NCBI GenBank assembly: GCA_037130755.1
Contig: JBAXSI010000005.1
Coordinates: 1 to 64,000 of the forward strand
Source: UBA10649 sp037130755
GTDB taxonomy: Bacteria > Actinomycetota > Actinomycetes > S36-B12
Direction of reading: 5' to 3'
Length of the DNA stretch: 64,000 nt
The notes beneath the pieces are model-generated. The model did not search any database. It worked only from the letters and a program-made list of their open reading frames with translations, and was not told the DNA's origin. Both the position numbers and the translations under genes were made by a program. Shown here piece after piece: positions 44,957 to 53,380 of the stretch. How positions within the stretch are numbered: the first letter of the stretch is position 1; every line of letters begins with the position of its first letter.

Positions 44957-45606
44957 CCGAGGGCGGGAAGTGCCAGCCCGGTGTTGGCGTGGCAGCGGTA
45001 CCCGTTGGGGTTCTTGTAGAGGTATTGCTGGTGGTAGTCCTCCGCCAGGAAGTACGGGATCTCCTCGGCGGGGGCGACTTCGGTGGTGATGTCGTCGTAT
45101 CCGCGGTCACGGATGACCTGGCCGTAGGCGTCGCGCGTGCGCTCGATGAGGTCGAGCTGCTCGTCGGTCGTGTAGTAGATCGCGCTGCGGTACTGCGTGC
45201 CGGTGTCGTTGCCCTGCCGGTAGCCCTGGGTCGGATCGTGGTTCTCCCAGAACGCCTTGAGGATGTCGTAGGTCGAGATCACCGCTGGGTCGTAGGCGAC
45301 CATGACGGTCTCCGTCTGGCCGGTGCGCCCGGTGCAGACCTCTTCATACGTCGGATTCGGCGTGTAGCCGCCCATGTAGCCGGCGCTGGTCGTGACGATG
45401 CCCGGCAGGCGCCAGTAGATCTCCTCTGCGCCCCAGAAGCAGCCCATCGCCACATGGATCACGGCGGTGCCCTCGGGCCACGGTCCGGTGAGCGAGGTGC
45501 CCAAGACGGCATGAGGTGCCGGGTTCGGGAGCACGGGGGTCGAGCGGCCCGGAAGCGCGTCGTCCGGAGCGACCATGCGGGACTTGCTGAAACCGAAGAT
45601 GGACAT
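44953..45606 (-). CDS. msrA: Peptide methionine sulfoxide reductase A
   Basis: 217 residues. It reduces Met-S-sulfoxide in proteins. Motif GCFWGAEE with catalytic Cys56, then GYMGGYTPNPTYEEVCTGRTGQTETVMVAYDP and EDYHQQYLYKNPNGYRCHANTG. The start at 45606 is fixed by a reverse TACCCT seven bases upstream; the open frame continues far beyond it, antisense to metB. It is convergent with the kinase gene, sharing the four bases CTAG as both stops, and divergent from metB. Confidence 0.95.
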   Translation of the reverse strand: MSIFGFSKSRMVAPDDALPGRSTPVLPNPAPHAVLGTSLTGPWPEGTAVIHVAMGCFWGAEEIYWRLPGIVTTSAGYMGGYTPNPTYEEVCTGRTGQTETVMVAYDPAVISTYDILKAFWENHDPTQGYRQGNDTGTQYRSAIYYTTDEQLDLIERTRDAYGQVIRDRGYDDITTEVAPAEEIPYFLAEDYHQQYLYKNPNGYRCHANTGLALPALG

Positions 45607-45611
45607 CGGCC

Positions 45612-45618
45612 TAGGGTA
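45612..45618. promoter_or_regulatory. Overlapping divergent -10 elements of msrA and metB
   Basis: Forward TAGGGT (45612-45617) ends eight bases before the metB ATG (45625). Reverse TACCCT (45618 to 45613) ends seven bases before the msrA ATG (45606). The two hexamers share five base pairs, so one element should serve both directions. Confidence 0.6.
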
Positions 45619-45624
45619 CGTCAC

Positions 45625-46782
45625 ATGCATGGTTTCGACACTCGCGCTATTCACGCCGGCCAGGAGCCGGACCCGTTGACCGGCGCGGTCGTCCCGCCGA
45701 TCTATCAGGTCTCCACGTTCGCCCAGGACGGCGTCGGGGGGCTTCGCGGCGGGTACGAGTACTCGCGCAGCGCCAATCCCACGCGCACGGCCCTGCAGGA
45801 GTGCCTGGCCTCGCTCGAGGCGCCCGACCAGGCGGGAGCGCGAGCCATGGCATTCGCGTCGGGTCTCGCGGCCGAGGACACCCTCCTGCGGACCGTGTGC
45901 CGACCGGGAGATCACGCGGTCATCCCTGACGACGCGTATGGCGGCACCTACCGCCTGTTCGCGCGAGTGGCGCAGCCCTGGGGCCTGGATTTCACTCCTG
46001 CCCCGGTCGCCGACGCCGAGAAGGTCGAGGCCGCGATCGTCCCGGGCCGCACCAAGGTGGTCTGGGTCGAGACGCCCACGAACCCGCTCCTGAACATCGC
46101 CGACATCGCTGCGCTGGCAGACGTTGCGCACGCGGCCGGCGCGATCCTCGTGGTCGACAACACCTTCGCCTCGCCATACCTGCAGCAGCCCCTTCTGCTC
46201 GGTGCGGACGTTGTCGTGCACAGCACCACGAAATACCTCGGCGGCCACAGCGACGTGGTCGGCGGCGCCTTGATCACTGCCGATGCCGAGCTCGGTGACC
46301 AGCTGGTCTACAACCAGAACGCGATGGGCTCGGTTCCTGGCCCCTTCGACTCGTGGCTGGTCCTGCGCGGCATCAAGACCCTCGCCGTACGCATGGATCG
46401 GCACTGCTCGAACGCACGTGCCATCGTCGACTTCCTGTTGGCCCACCCGAAGGTGGCGGAGGTTCGCTGGCCGGGACTGGAGTCGCATCCGGGGCACGAG
46501 GTTGCCGCGCGGCAGATGAAGGACTTCGGCGGCATGGTCTCCTTCCGTGTCAAGGGCGGCGAGGAGGTGGCACTGGATGTGTGCGGGCGCGCTCGCGTGT
46601 TCACCCTCGGGGAGTCGCTGGGCGGCGTGGAGTCGCTGATCGAGCATCCGGGGCGGATGACGCACGCCTCGGCGGCCGGTAGCCCGCTCGAGGTCCCAGC
46701 CGACCTCGTGCGCCTGTCCGTCGGCATCGAGAGCATCGAGGACCTGATCGCCGATCTCGACCACGCGCTGGGTGACCGCTGA
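45625..46782 (+). CDS. metB: Cystathionine gamma-synthase/lyase family enzyme
   Basis: 385 residues. PLP-dependent Cys/Met metabolism enzyme: TRAIHAGQEPDPLTGAVVPPIYQVSTF, YEYSRSANPTRTALQECLASLE, DNTFASPYLQQPLLLGADVVVHSTTKYLGGHSD with PLP Lys203, and GESLGGVESLIEHPGRMTHAS. It forms cystathionine from an activated homoserine and cysteine, or cleaves it; sequence alone does not separate these. Together with the synthase at 35126 it supports transsulfuration in either direction. The start is the ATG at 45625, 19 bases from the divergent msrA start. Confidence 0.93.
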   Translation: MHGFDTRAIHAGQEPDPLTGAVVPPIYQVSTFAQDGVGGLRGGYEYSRSANPTRTALQECLASLEAPDQAGARAMAFASGLAAEDTLLRTVCRPGDHAVIPDDAYGGTYRLFARVAQPWGLDFTPAPVADAEKVEAAIVPGRTKVVWVETPTNPLLNIADIAALADVAHAAGAILVVDNTFASPYLQQPLLLGADVVVHSTTKYLGGHSDVVGGALITADAELGDQLVYNQNAMGSVPGPFDSWLVLRGIKTLAVRMDRHCSNARAIVDFLLAHPKVAEVRWPGLESHPGHEVAARQMKDFGGMVSFRVKGGEEVALDVCGRARVFTLGESLGGVESLIEHPGRMTHASAAGSPLEVPADLVRLSVGIESIEDLIADLDHALGDR

Positions 46783-46784
46783 CC

Positions 46785-47438
46785 ATGTCGGAGGCGACCA
46801 CCGCGCGGCGCGGTGAGCAGCGCTGGCCGATGGCCCTTGCTGTGATCGCGGCTTCCGGCCTCCATGCACTTCTGCCACCCGAGTTGAAGGCCCAGCAGTC
46901 GAAGTGGGTGCCCCTGATCTCGGCAGGCATCCTGCTCGTCCTGATCCTTGCCGATCCCGGTCGCATCGACCGAGTCCAGAAGTGGACCCGGGTCATCACG
47001 GGGATCCTGTTCGGCTTCATCACGCTGGCCAACGCGCTCTCCGTCTACCTCCTCATCCAGGGGATCCTCGACGGTGCGAGCTTCGCCACCGCTCGCGAAC
47101 TGCTGTTCGCCGGCGGCTCGGTGTGGATCACCAACGTGATCGCCTTCGCGCTGTGGTATTGGGACCTCGACGGCGGAGGCTCGGCCGCTCGATTGAACGG
47201 GACCGGACCGTCACCCGCGCTCGTCTTCCCGGAGATGACGCACAAGGAGCACGTTCCAGTCGACTGGTATCCCAAGTTCGTCGACTATCTCGCGTTCTCG
47301 TTCTCTACGGCGCTGGCCTTCAGCCCGACGGACGTCTCAGCCGTCAAGCCGTGGGCCAAGGTCATGATGGTCTGCGAGTCCCTGGTCTCGCTGGCGACTG
47401 CCGCCTTGGTGATTGCCCGCGCCGTCAACGTCGTCTGA
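46785..47438 (+). CDS. Membrane protein of unknown function
   Basis: 217 residues, about six hydrophobic segments. The C-terminal part (PVDWYPKFVDYLAFSFSTALAFSPTDVSAVKPWAKVMMVCESLVSLATAALVIARAVN) has a short polar re-entrant-looking stretch between two helices that recalls the pore-helix arrangement of small ion channels, but no K+ selectivity filter is present. I do not recognise an established function. It starts two bases after metB, so it is probably co-transcribed. Convergent with the kinase-flippase gene, with a three-base gap. Confidence 0.75.
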   Translation: MSEATTARRGEQRWPMALAVIAASGLHALLPPELKAQQSKWVPLISAGILLVLILADPGRIDRVQKWTRVITGILFGFITLANALSVYLLIQGILDGASFATARELLFAGGSVWITNVIAFALWYWDLDGGGSAARLNGTGPSPALVFPEMTHKEHVPVDWYPKFVDYLAFSFSTALAFSPTDVSAVKPWAKVMMVCESLVSLATAALVIARAVNVV

Positions 47439-47441
47439 CGC

Positions 47442-49883
47442 CTACAGGTAGTCGCTCTTGCGCAGCCAGCGCATTGCTGCCGAGCCCCAGATCGGTGGCA
47501 GGTAGAACGTGACCAGTCGCATCGCGATGGCCGTGGAGATGGCGACGGTGCTGGGAATCCCGATCGCCTGCAGGCCGGCGGTGAAGCCCGCCTCGGCGAC
47601 GCCCATGCCGCCCGGGACGGGCATGAGCCCGGCGAACAGGCTGACCGCCGTGTTGATGAGGATCAGTTGGGACAGGGCGGCTTCGTAGCCGAACGCCTTG
47701 AGACACAGTCCGAGGATGATCGCCTGGATCACCTGCGAGCCGAGGTTGCCCACCAGCATCTGGCCGACCTTCGCCGGATGCCGCAGCACTGTCAGCACCT
47801 CGCGCGCGGCCTCCGCATGCTTCTTGGCAGCCTCCCGCCAGCGGGGGATCGCCGTCCGCACACGGTTGCGGAACTTCGGGATGACGAGCGTGAGGATCGC
47901 GCCGAGGACGATGAGCGCGATCGCCAGGGCGAGCACGTTCGGAGAGGAACTGGTGTCGGTGGTCGATGTCGAGTCGGTCGATGAGGTCGTCGAACCGGTC
48001 AGGGAGGACGTGAAGCCCGGAAGACCGGAGATCGTGATCAGGATGAGCAAGGCGATCTGGACGACGAACCCGCTGAACGAGTCGAGCATGCCGATCGACA
48101 CCGCGGCGCCGCCGGCGATGCCGAACTTCTCGAAGAAGCGGATCTCCAGGGCGAGGCGGGCGGCCGTCGACGGCAGGACCAGCGCGATGAACTGGATCGA
48201 GTACTGAAGCATCAGCACGGGCCAGTACCGCAGGGGCACGATGGACGCGCCCATCGTTGAGAACGAGTAGGCCACCTGCACGAACGGCGACAGGAGCAGC
48301 GCGGCGATCAGCCATGCCCAGTCGGCGGATGCGAGTTCCGCCCAGATGCTCTGGAAGTCCACGCCCGCCAGTTGCGTGATCAGCCAGTACGCGAAGACCG
48401 CGATCAGGACGGTCAGGAGGACCGACTTGAGGGTGACGCGCCTGAGCTGGATGAGCTCGGGAGCCTCCACTCCGGCGGCCGCAACGGCGGCTGTGCGCAG
48501 GTCGTCCAGGCTCCACTCCCCATCGTCGACCTGCTTGCGGGTGGGCCGGTCGAGAACCGCCGGCTGGAGGAGCGGAAGCACCTCCGCCAGGCCGTCCTGG
48601 CCGATCACTGCAGCGGCGGCCGCCACGGACCGCTCGGCGTCCGTGGCGATGGCCAGCGTGACGAGCAGCCTTGCGCGGTCGACCATCAGGGCCGATCGGC
48701 CAGCGCCCATGCTTGCAGCGCCGAGATCGGCAAGGGCCACTGTCCCCTCGTCGCGCACGACGATGTGCGCGGCATCGATGTCGCCGTGGCTGATCCCAAG
48801 CGCTTGCAGCGCAACGACCAGTCGCCATGACTCCTGCAGCACGTCGTCGGTGATCTGGTCATGCGGGACGTCGGTCAGGAAGGTTCCTGAGAGTCGCGTC
48901 ACCAGAAGTGCGTCACCGTCGGACGATCGACCGACGGCGACGAGCGGTAGCACCGACACCCCTGCGCGCTCGGCCATCAGCGTGGCTACGGCCTCATGGT
49001 CGACGCGCTCGGTTCGGCCGGCACGGATACGCGGGGTCTGCCCCTTGTTCTGCAGGGCGGTCCAGGTCGACGTGATGAGCTGGCCGTCCCACGCATCTCG
49101 TCCGTAGACCTTCACCAGAAGGGGCTGGTCAGCGCTGTCCCGTGCGGTGAACATCGCCACCCCCGACAACTCGACGTTGGCCTCGGCTACGTCGTGCGCC
49201 TCGATGCCCAGGTCGGCGAGGGCGACGTCGACATTGGCCGAGATCGGCCTGCCGCCCGGCGACCCGAAGATCAGGTGCGTGATGGCGGCGGCTGCCACCC
49301 CGACGGCGAGGCCCGCGGCTGCTCCGATCGGCAGCGACGAGCCGAGCACGACTGCCGAGATCGCACCGATGAGCACGACTGCGCGCCCGATGTAGCGGAA
49401 GGGGCGAGCCAGGTGCGGCGATGCGGCGACGATAACGGCCGTGGTCACGGCCACGCGCACGGCGACGTAGACCGCAGGGGGATCTGCCGAGACGAGAGAT
49501 CGCATGCTCTCCGAGACTGGCGTGCCCGCCGCCCAACCGGTGAGCAGGGCCAGTCCGAGGGCGATGGCCGCAGCGACGAGGTAGTCGACAAGCAGACGGA
49601 CCCGGCGAATGAGCGTCAGCAGGAGGAGCACCAGCACCCAGATCGCGAGCAGTGCGTAGCCGATCTGCCACATCCACCCGCCGAACACCCGAAGCGACTG
49701 GATGACCGATGTCAACGCGGTGTCGAAGGCTGACGGGCCTGGGGCCATCACGGTGAGGACCGCTATACCGAACAGCGCAAGTCCGAGCAGGACGATGTCG
49801 GTGGGTCGGCGCACCCGCCCGGCATCTGCGGCGCTCGAGAAGACACGGAAGCCACGCACCATGCGGCGTGCGTTGAGCTGCAT
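47442..49883 (-). CDS. Fusion of membrane domain, protein-kinase-like domain and UPF0104/MprF-type flippase
   Basis: 813 residues in three parts. Residues 27-205 form about six membrane helices. Residues 215-440 are a kinase-like fold with LLVKVYG (Lys258), the catalytic loop ISHGDIDAAHIVV (His366-Asp368) and LADLG (Asp386) in place of DFG, as in aminoglycoside phosphotransferases and RIO-type kinases. Residues 485-813 are a lysylphosphatidylglycerol-synthase-type transmembrane domain with a Ser/Thr-rich external loop (about 620-645). The last domain is linked to lipid flipping; the kinase may regulate it. Substrate unknown. Reverse TAGGCT (49923-49918) is a likely -10. Confidence 0.85.
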   Translation of the reverse strand: MQLNARRMVRGFRVFSSAADAGRVRRPTDIVLLGLALFGIAVLTVMAPGPSAFDTALTSVIQSLRVFGGWMWQIGYALLAIWVLVLLLLTLIRRVRLLVDYLVAAAIALGLALLTGWAAGTPVSESMRSLVSADPPAVYVAVRVAVTTAVIVAASPHLARPFRYIGRAVVLIGAISAVVLGSSLPIGAAAGLAVGVAAAAITHLIFGSPGGRPISANVDVALADLGIEAHDVAEANVELSGVAMFTARDSADQPLLVKVYGRDAWDGQLITSTWTALQNKGQTPRIRAGRTERVDHEAVATLMAERAGVSVLPLVAVGRSSDGDALLVTRLSGTFLTDVPHDQITDDVLQESWRLVVALQALGISHGDIDAAHIVVRDEGTVALADLGAASMGAGRSALMVDRARLLVTLAIATDAERSVAAAAAVIGQDGLAEVLPLLQPAVLDRPTRKQVDDGEWSLDDLRTAAVAAAGVEAPELIQLRRVTLKSVLLTVLIAVFAYWLITQLAGVDFQSIWAELASADWAWLIAALLLSPFVQVAYSFSTMGASIVPLRYWPVLMLQYSIQFIALVLPSTAARLALEIRFFEKFGIAGGAAVSIGMLDSFSGFVVQIALLILITISGLPGFTSSLTGSTTSSTDSTSTTDTSSSPNVLALAIALIVLGAILTLVIPKFRNRVRTAIPRWREAAKKHAEAAREVLTVLRHPAKVGQMLVGNLGSQVIQAIILGLCLKAFGYEAALSQLILINTAVSLFAGLMPVPGGMGVAEAGFTAGLQAIGIPSTVAISTAIAMRLVTFYLPPIWGSAAMRWLRKSDYL

Positions 49884-49947
49884 CCGTGTCCTTCATCCGA
49901 TCAGGGTGATTTCCGCAAGCCTAGGCCTCAGGCGGCCGAAGCGAGGG

Positions 49948-49953
49948 TAGCCT
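49948..49953 (+). promoter_or_regulatory. -10 element of SulP transporter gene
   Basis: TAGCCT would start transcription near 49960; a ribosome site GAGGAAAGGA (49971-49980) precedes the ATG at 49989. Confidence 0.4.
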
Positions 49954-49988
49954 GCGTTCCTTGACGTCGTGAGGAAAGGACGAAAGCG

Positions 49989-51701
49989 ATGGCGCTCTCG
50001 GTGAAGGCCATAGTCCCCAGTTGGCTGCAGGGCTACAACAAGTCCTGGCTGTCCACGGACATCGTCGCGGGCGTCACGCTGTCCGCGATCGCGATCCCGG
50101 AGGTGATGGGCTACACCTCGATCGCCGAGACCCCGATCGTCACGGGCCTGTACACGGTGATCTTCCCGACCATCGTGTTCGCACTGCTGGGTTCGTCGAA
50201 GCTCCTCGTCGTTGGTGCTGACTCGGCGACGGCCGCGCTGCTGGCTGCTGGTCTCGGCGCCGCGGCGATCAGCGGCGTGACGCCCGGCTCGCAGGAGTGG
50301 CTTGCCTACTGCAGTGTCATCGCGCTCGCCTGCGGATTCCTGCTGATCCTCGCCCGGATCTTCCGACTCGGTTTCCTCGGTGACTTCCTGAGCGCATCCG
50401 TCCTGATCGGCTTCCTGACCGGTGTCGGCGTCCAGGTCTTCTCCGGACAGATCCCCGACATGCTCGGCATCCCCAAGGGAACGGGCACGTGGTTCCAGCA
50501 GCAGTGGTACATGCTCACGCACTTGAACGAGGTGCAGTGGGAGACGTTCGGCTTCGCCCTGTTCACCGTCCTGTGCATCTTCGGCTTCAAGAAGTTCGCT
50601 CCGAGGGTCCCTGGCGCGATCGTCGCCGTCGTCCTGACGATCATCGTGTCCGCCGCGATCGATGCTTCAGCGAACGGCGTGGCCGTGGTCGGAGCGGTGC
50701 AGGGCGGCTTCCCGCCGCTCGGCCTGCCTCAGGGCATCACGGTCTCCGATATCACGGACAACGCCGCCACGATCCTCGGAATCGCCTTCTCCTGCTTCGT
50801 GCTCATCATCGCGCAGAGCGCCGCCACGTCCCGCAGCTTCGCGATGAAGCACGGTGACCCCGTCGACATCAACCGAGACATCGTGGGCCTTTCCGGTGCG
50901 AGCTTCGCGGCCGGGCTGAGCGGAACCTTCGTGGTCAACGGCAGTCCGACGAAGACGCAGATCCTCGACGAGCAGAAGGGCCGCACCCAGCTGGCGAACC
51001 TCACGATGTCGTTGATCGTGCTGCTGTTCACCATGTTCTTCACCGGGCTGCTGGCCGACATGCCGAAGGCCGTCCTTGCGGGCATCGTCTTCGTCATCGG
51101 CATCGACCTGGTCGACATCGCCGGGCTGCGCGGCATCTACAAGCTCGCCAAGGGCGAATTCGTGATCGCCGTCCTGACCGCGATCGTGGTCTGCGCGGTG
51201 GGCGTTGAGCAGGGCATCATCGTGGCGATCGTGGTGTCGATCCTGAACATCATCCGTCGGCAGTACAGCCCGAAGAAGTTCATCGTCACCGTCGGCTCGG
51301 GGGACTCGCTGACCTACGAGCCGGCCGCGACGGGGATGCAGAGCGCACCCGGGCTGATCATCTACCGGTACGACGCCGAGTTGTTCTACGCGAACGCGAA
51401 CCGCTTCGTCGACGATGTGGAGAAGACCATCGCCGCGGCTCCAGCGCCCGTGGAGTGGCTCGTCCTCGATGCCTCATCGCTCGACGACGTCGACTTCTCG
51501 GCGGGCAAGTCGCTCGGTGGGCTGCTGGACTTCGCGGAGGCCCGGAACATCACCGCATGCCTGGCGCGCGTCGACACGCACCTGCTCTCACTGCTGCGGG
51601 CCTACGGCATCGAGGAGCGGATCGGGGCCGACCACATCTTCACGAACCTGATCGACGCTTACACGGCGTTCGAGGCCCGCGACAAGGCGGCCTCGTCCTA
51701 G
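49989..51701 (+). CDS. SulP family anion transporter with STAS domain
   Basis: 570 residues. Membrane core of the SLC26/SulP type: DIVAGVTLSAIAIPEVMGYTSIAETPIVTGLYTVIFPTIVFALLGSSKLLVVGADSATAALLAAG, ending at about residue 430, then a cytoplasmic STAS domain (PGLIIYRYDAELFYANANRFVDDVEKTI, WLVLDASSLDDVDFSAGKSLGGLL). Family members move sulfate, bicarbonate or dicarboxylates. Which anion is used here cannot be told; the divergent neighbour gives no hint. Stop overlaps the opposing sulfatase stop (CTAG). Confidence 0.92.
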   Translation: MALSVKAIVPSWLQGYNKSWLSTDIVAGVTLSAIAIPEVMGYTSIAETPIVTGLYTVIFPTIVFALLGSSKLLVVGADSATAALLAAGLGAAAISGVTPGSQEWLAYCSVIALACGFLLILARIFRLGFLGDFLSASVLIGFLTGVGVQVFSGQIPDMLGIPKGTGTWFQQQWYMLTHLNEVQWETFGFALFTVLCIFGFKKFAPRVPGAIVAVVLTIIVSAAIDASANGVAVVGAVQGGFPPLGLPQGITVSDITDNAATILGIAFSCFVLIIAQSAATSRSFAMKHGDPVDINRDIVGLSGASFAAGLSGTFVVNGSPTKTQILDEQKGRTQLANLTMSLIVLLFTMFFTGLLADMPKAVLAGIVFVIGIDLVDIAGLRGIYKLAKGEFVIAVLTAIVVCAVGVEQGIIVAIVVSILNIIRRQYSPKKFIVTVGSGDSLTYEPAATGMQSAPGLIIYRYDAELFYANANRFVDDVEKTIAAAPAPVEWLVLDASSLDDVDFSAGKSLGGLLDFAEARNITACLARVDTHLLSLLRAYGIEERIGADHIFTNLIDAYTAFEARDKAASS

Positions 51702-53380
51702 GACGCAGCGGGTGAGGCACTCTCCGCCACCGGCGCTGCCGACGGCGGGGGCGGCACGGGCAGTGAGTCGGCGACGCGGCAACCGGGTCCCTGGCAGGCG
51801 CGCAGCGCCTGCAACTGGGAGTTGAGGGCTGCCACGATGGCGGGATCAGCTGTGCTCACGATGTTGTTCAGCTCGTAGGGGTCCGCCGCGAGGTCGTACA
51901 GCTCTCGCTCACCGTCGCGGTACACCACGAACAGCCACTGGGGAGTCCGCAGCGAGCTGAAGCGAGGCGGTGCATCCGGCTGGTAGTCGGGGTCCTTGGG
52001 CGTCGACCGGCCCATGCTCTCCGACAGTGACCCGGTGCGCCAGTCGCCGGGCACTTGCCCGCTCGACAGGATCGGCACCAGCGAGCGGCCGTCCACCCAT
52101 GCAGGAGCTGGGGAGCGCAGCAGCTCGGCGAACGTCGGTGCCAGGTCCACGGTGGAGGTCATGGCGTTGACGGTTGCCCCCGGCTGCACACCCGGGCCGA
52201 TGACGACCAGCGGAACCACGGTGTCCTCGCGGTATGCCGTGCGCTTGCCGCCGCGCATGCGGTGGTTGCCCTGGTGGTAGCCGTTGTCGGCGGTGACCAC
52301 GATCAATGTGTTTGCAGCCTTGCCGGTCGCGTTGAGCTCGGCCCGGACCGCGTCGATCGAGTCGGCGACAGACTCGGCGGACTGCAGGCGCTGGCGCCAC
52401 TGGATGTCACCGGTCACTTGGGCCTTGACCGGCATCGGTGGGAGCTTGCGCAGCCAGGTCGGCTCGTTCTGCCCGACGGTGTTGTAGTTGGGGGTCCGGG
52501 GGGCGATCTCGAGCAGGTGGGTGCCGGAGTTGCGAACCGCGACCGGCGACGGGCGGTGCGGGTTGAAGCTCGCGAGCTCGGCGAAGAAGCCGTCACCGGA
52601 GCTTCGGATGAAACCGAGGCTGCGGTTGGTGATCACGTCGTTGAGGAAGTCCGACTGGCGCTTGCCGTACGAGCGCCAGCGTCCGTTGTCGTTGAGGACG
52701 TAGTTGTAGCCCGTGTAAGTGTCGGCGCCCGACGCGGGCACGGCCCACTCGTCCCAACCCGGCGGGATGCTCGCCTTGCCGCGAGCCTTCTCGCTGTACC
52801 CGTTCAGGAACTTGCCGAACAGTCCGGTGCGGATGCCGCCGGCCTTCAGCCACACCGGAAGGCAGTCGCGCTGCTCGCCGAGCTTCTTGAAGGTCTGCCA
52901 GCCGCCGCCGGTCGCCTCGATGTTGGACACCACGTGGTGGTTGTGCAGGTACTGGCTGCGCAGGATCGAGGTGCGCGAGGGGCAGCACAGCGAGTCCGTC
53001 ACTGTGTTGTTGGTGAACGTCATGCCGTCCTGCTTCAGTGCTGCCAGTCGCGGCACGCGGTCGAACAGGGCCCAGTCCAGGTCGTCGGCGAGGATGAAGA
53101 CGACGTTCTTGACGTCGGCGAGGGTGCCCGACGGTGCGGCCGGCGTGGACGCAGAGGTGGACGTCGCAGTTGGCGCGGGAGTGGGATCGGCGGGCGAGCC
53201 GACGGCCACGGGGGAGGCGAACGGGCTCGGATCGGCGCCGACCACGGTCGTCGAGGCGGCCGAGGAACCCGGGGTCAGGGTCGTGATGAGACCGACGGAG
53301 GCAACGGTGCCCACGACGGTGAGGATTGCCGTGACCGCGGTCAGGGCGCGCCTTCGGGGGGGCGCAGCGTGCTGCTTCAT
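51698..53380 (-). CDS. Exported sulfatase-family hydrolase
   Basis: 560 residues. A signal or anchor helix (RALTAVTAILTVVGTVASVGLITTL), a Thr/Pro/Ala linker to about residue 85, then a type I sulfatase: metal site FILADDLD and the formylglycine motif C132-C-P-S-R-T, later GVFGKFLNGY-like and TADNGYHQGNHRMRGGK. Cys132 should be converted to formylglycine, which needs an activating enzyme not seen here. Probable role: removal of sulfate from extracellular polysaccharide. ATG overlaps the MFS gene stop by four bases, so the two form an operon. Confidence 0.9.
   Translation of the reverse strand: MKQHAAPPRRRALTAVTAILTVVGTVASVGLITTLTPGSSAASTTVVGADPSPFASPVAVGSPADPTPAPTATSTSASTPAAPSGTLADVKNVVFILADDLDWALFDRVPRLAALKQDGMTFTNNTVTDSLCCPSRTSILRSQYLHNHHVVSNIEATGGGWQTFKKLGEQRDCLPVWLKAGGIRTGLFGKFLNGYSEKARGKASIPPGWDEWAVPASGADTYTGYNYVLNDNGRWRSYGKRQSDFLNDVITNRSLGFIRSSGDGFFAELASFNPHRPSPVAVRNSGTHLLEIAPRTPNYNTVGQNEPTWLRKLPPMPVKAQVTGDIQWRQRLQSAESVADSIDAVRAELNATGKAANTLIVVTADNGYHQGNHRMRGGKRTAYREDTVVPLVVIGPGVQPGATVNAMTSTVDLAPTFAELLRSPAPAWVDGRSLVPILSSGQVPGDWRTGSLSESMGRSTPKDPDYQPDAPPRFSSLRTPQWLFVVYRDGERELYDLAADPYELNNIVSTADPAIVAALNSQLQALRACQGPGCRVADSLPVPPPPSAAPVAESASPAAS

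Noticed and set aside
44773..45624. A possible fusion upstream of metB
   Set aside because: The extension runs through msrA on the opposite strand and is a shadow; the metB family N-terminus and the -10 fix the start at 45625.
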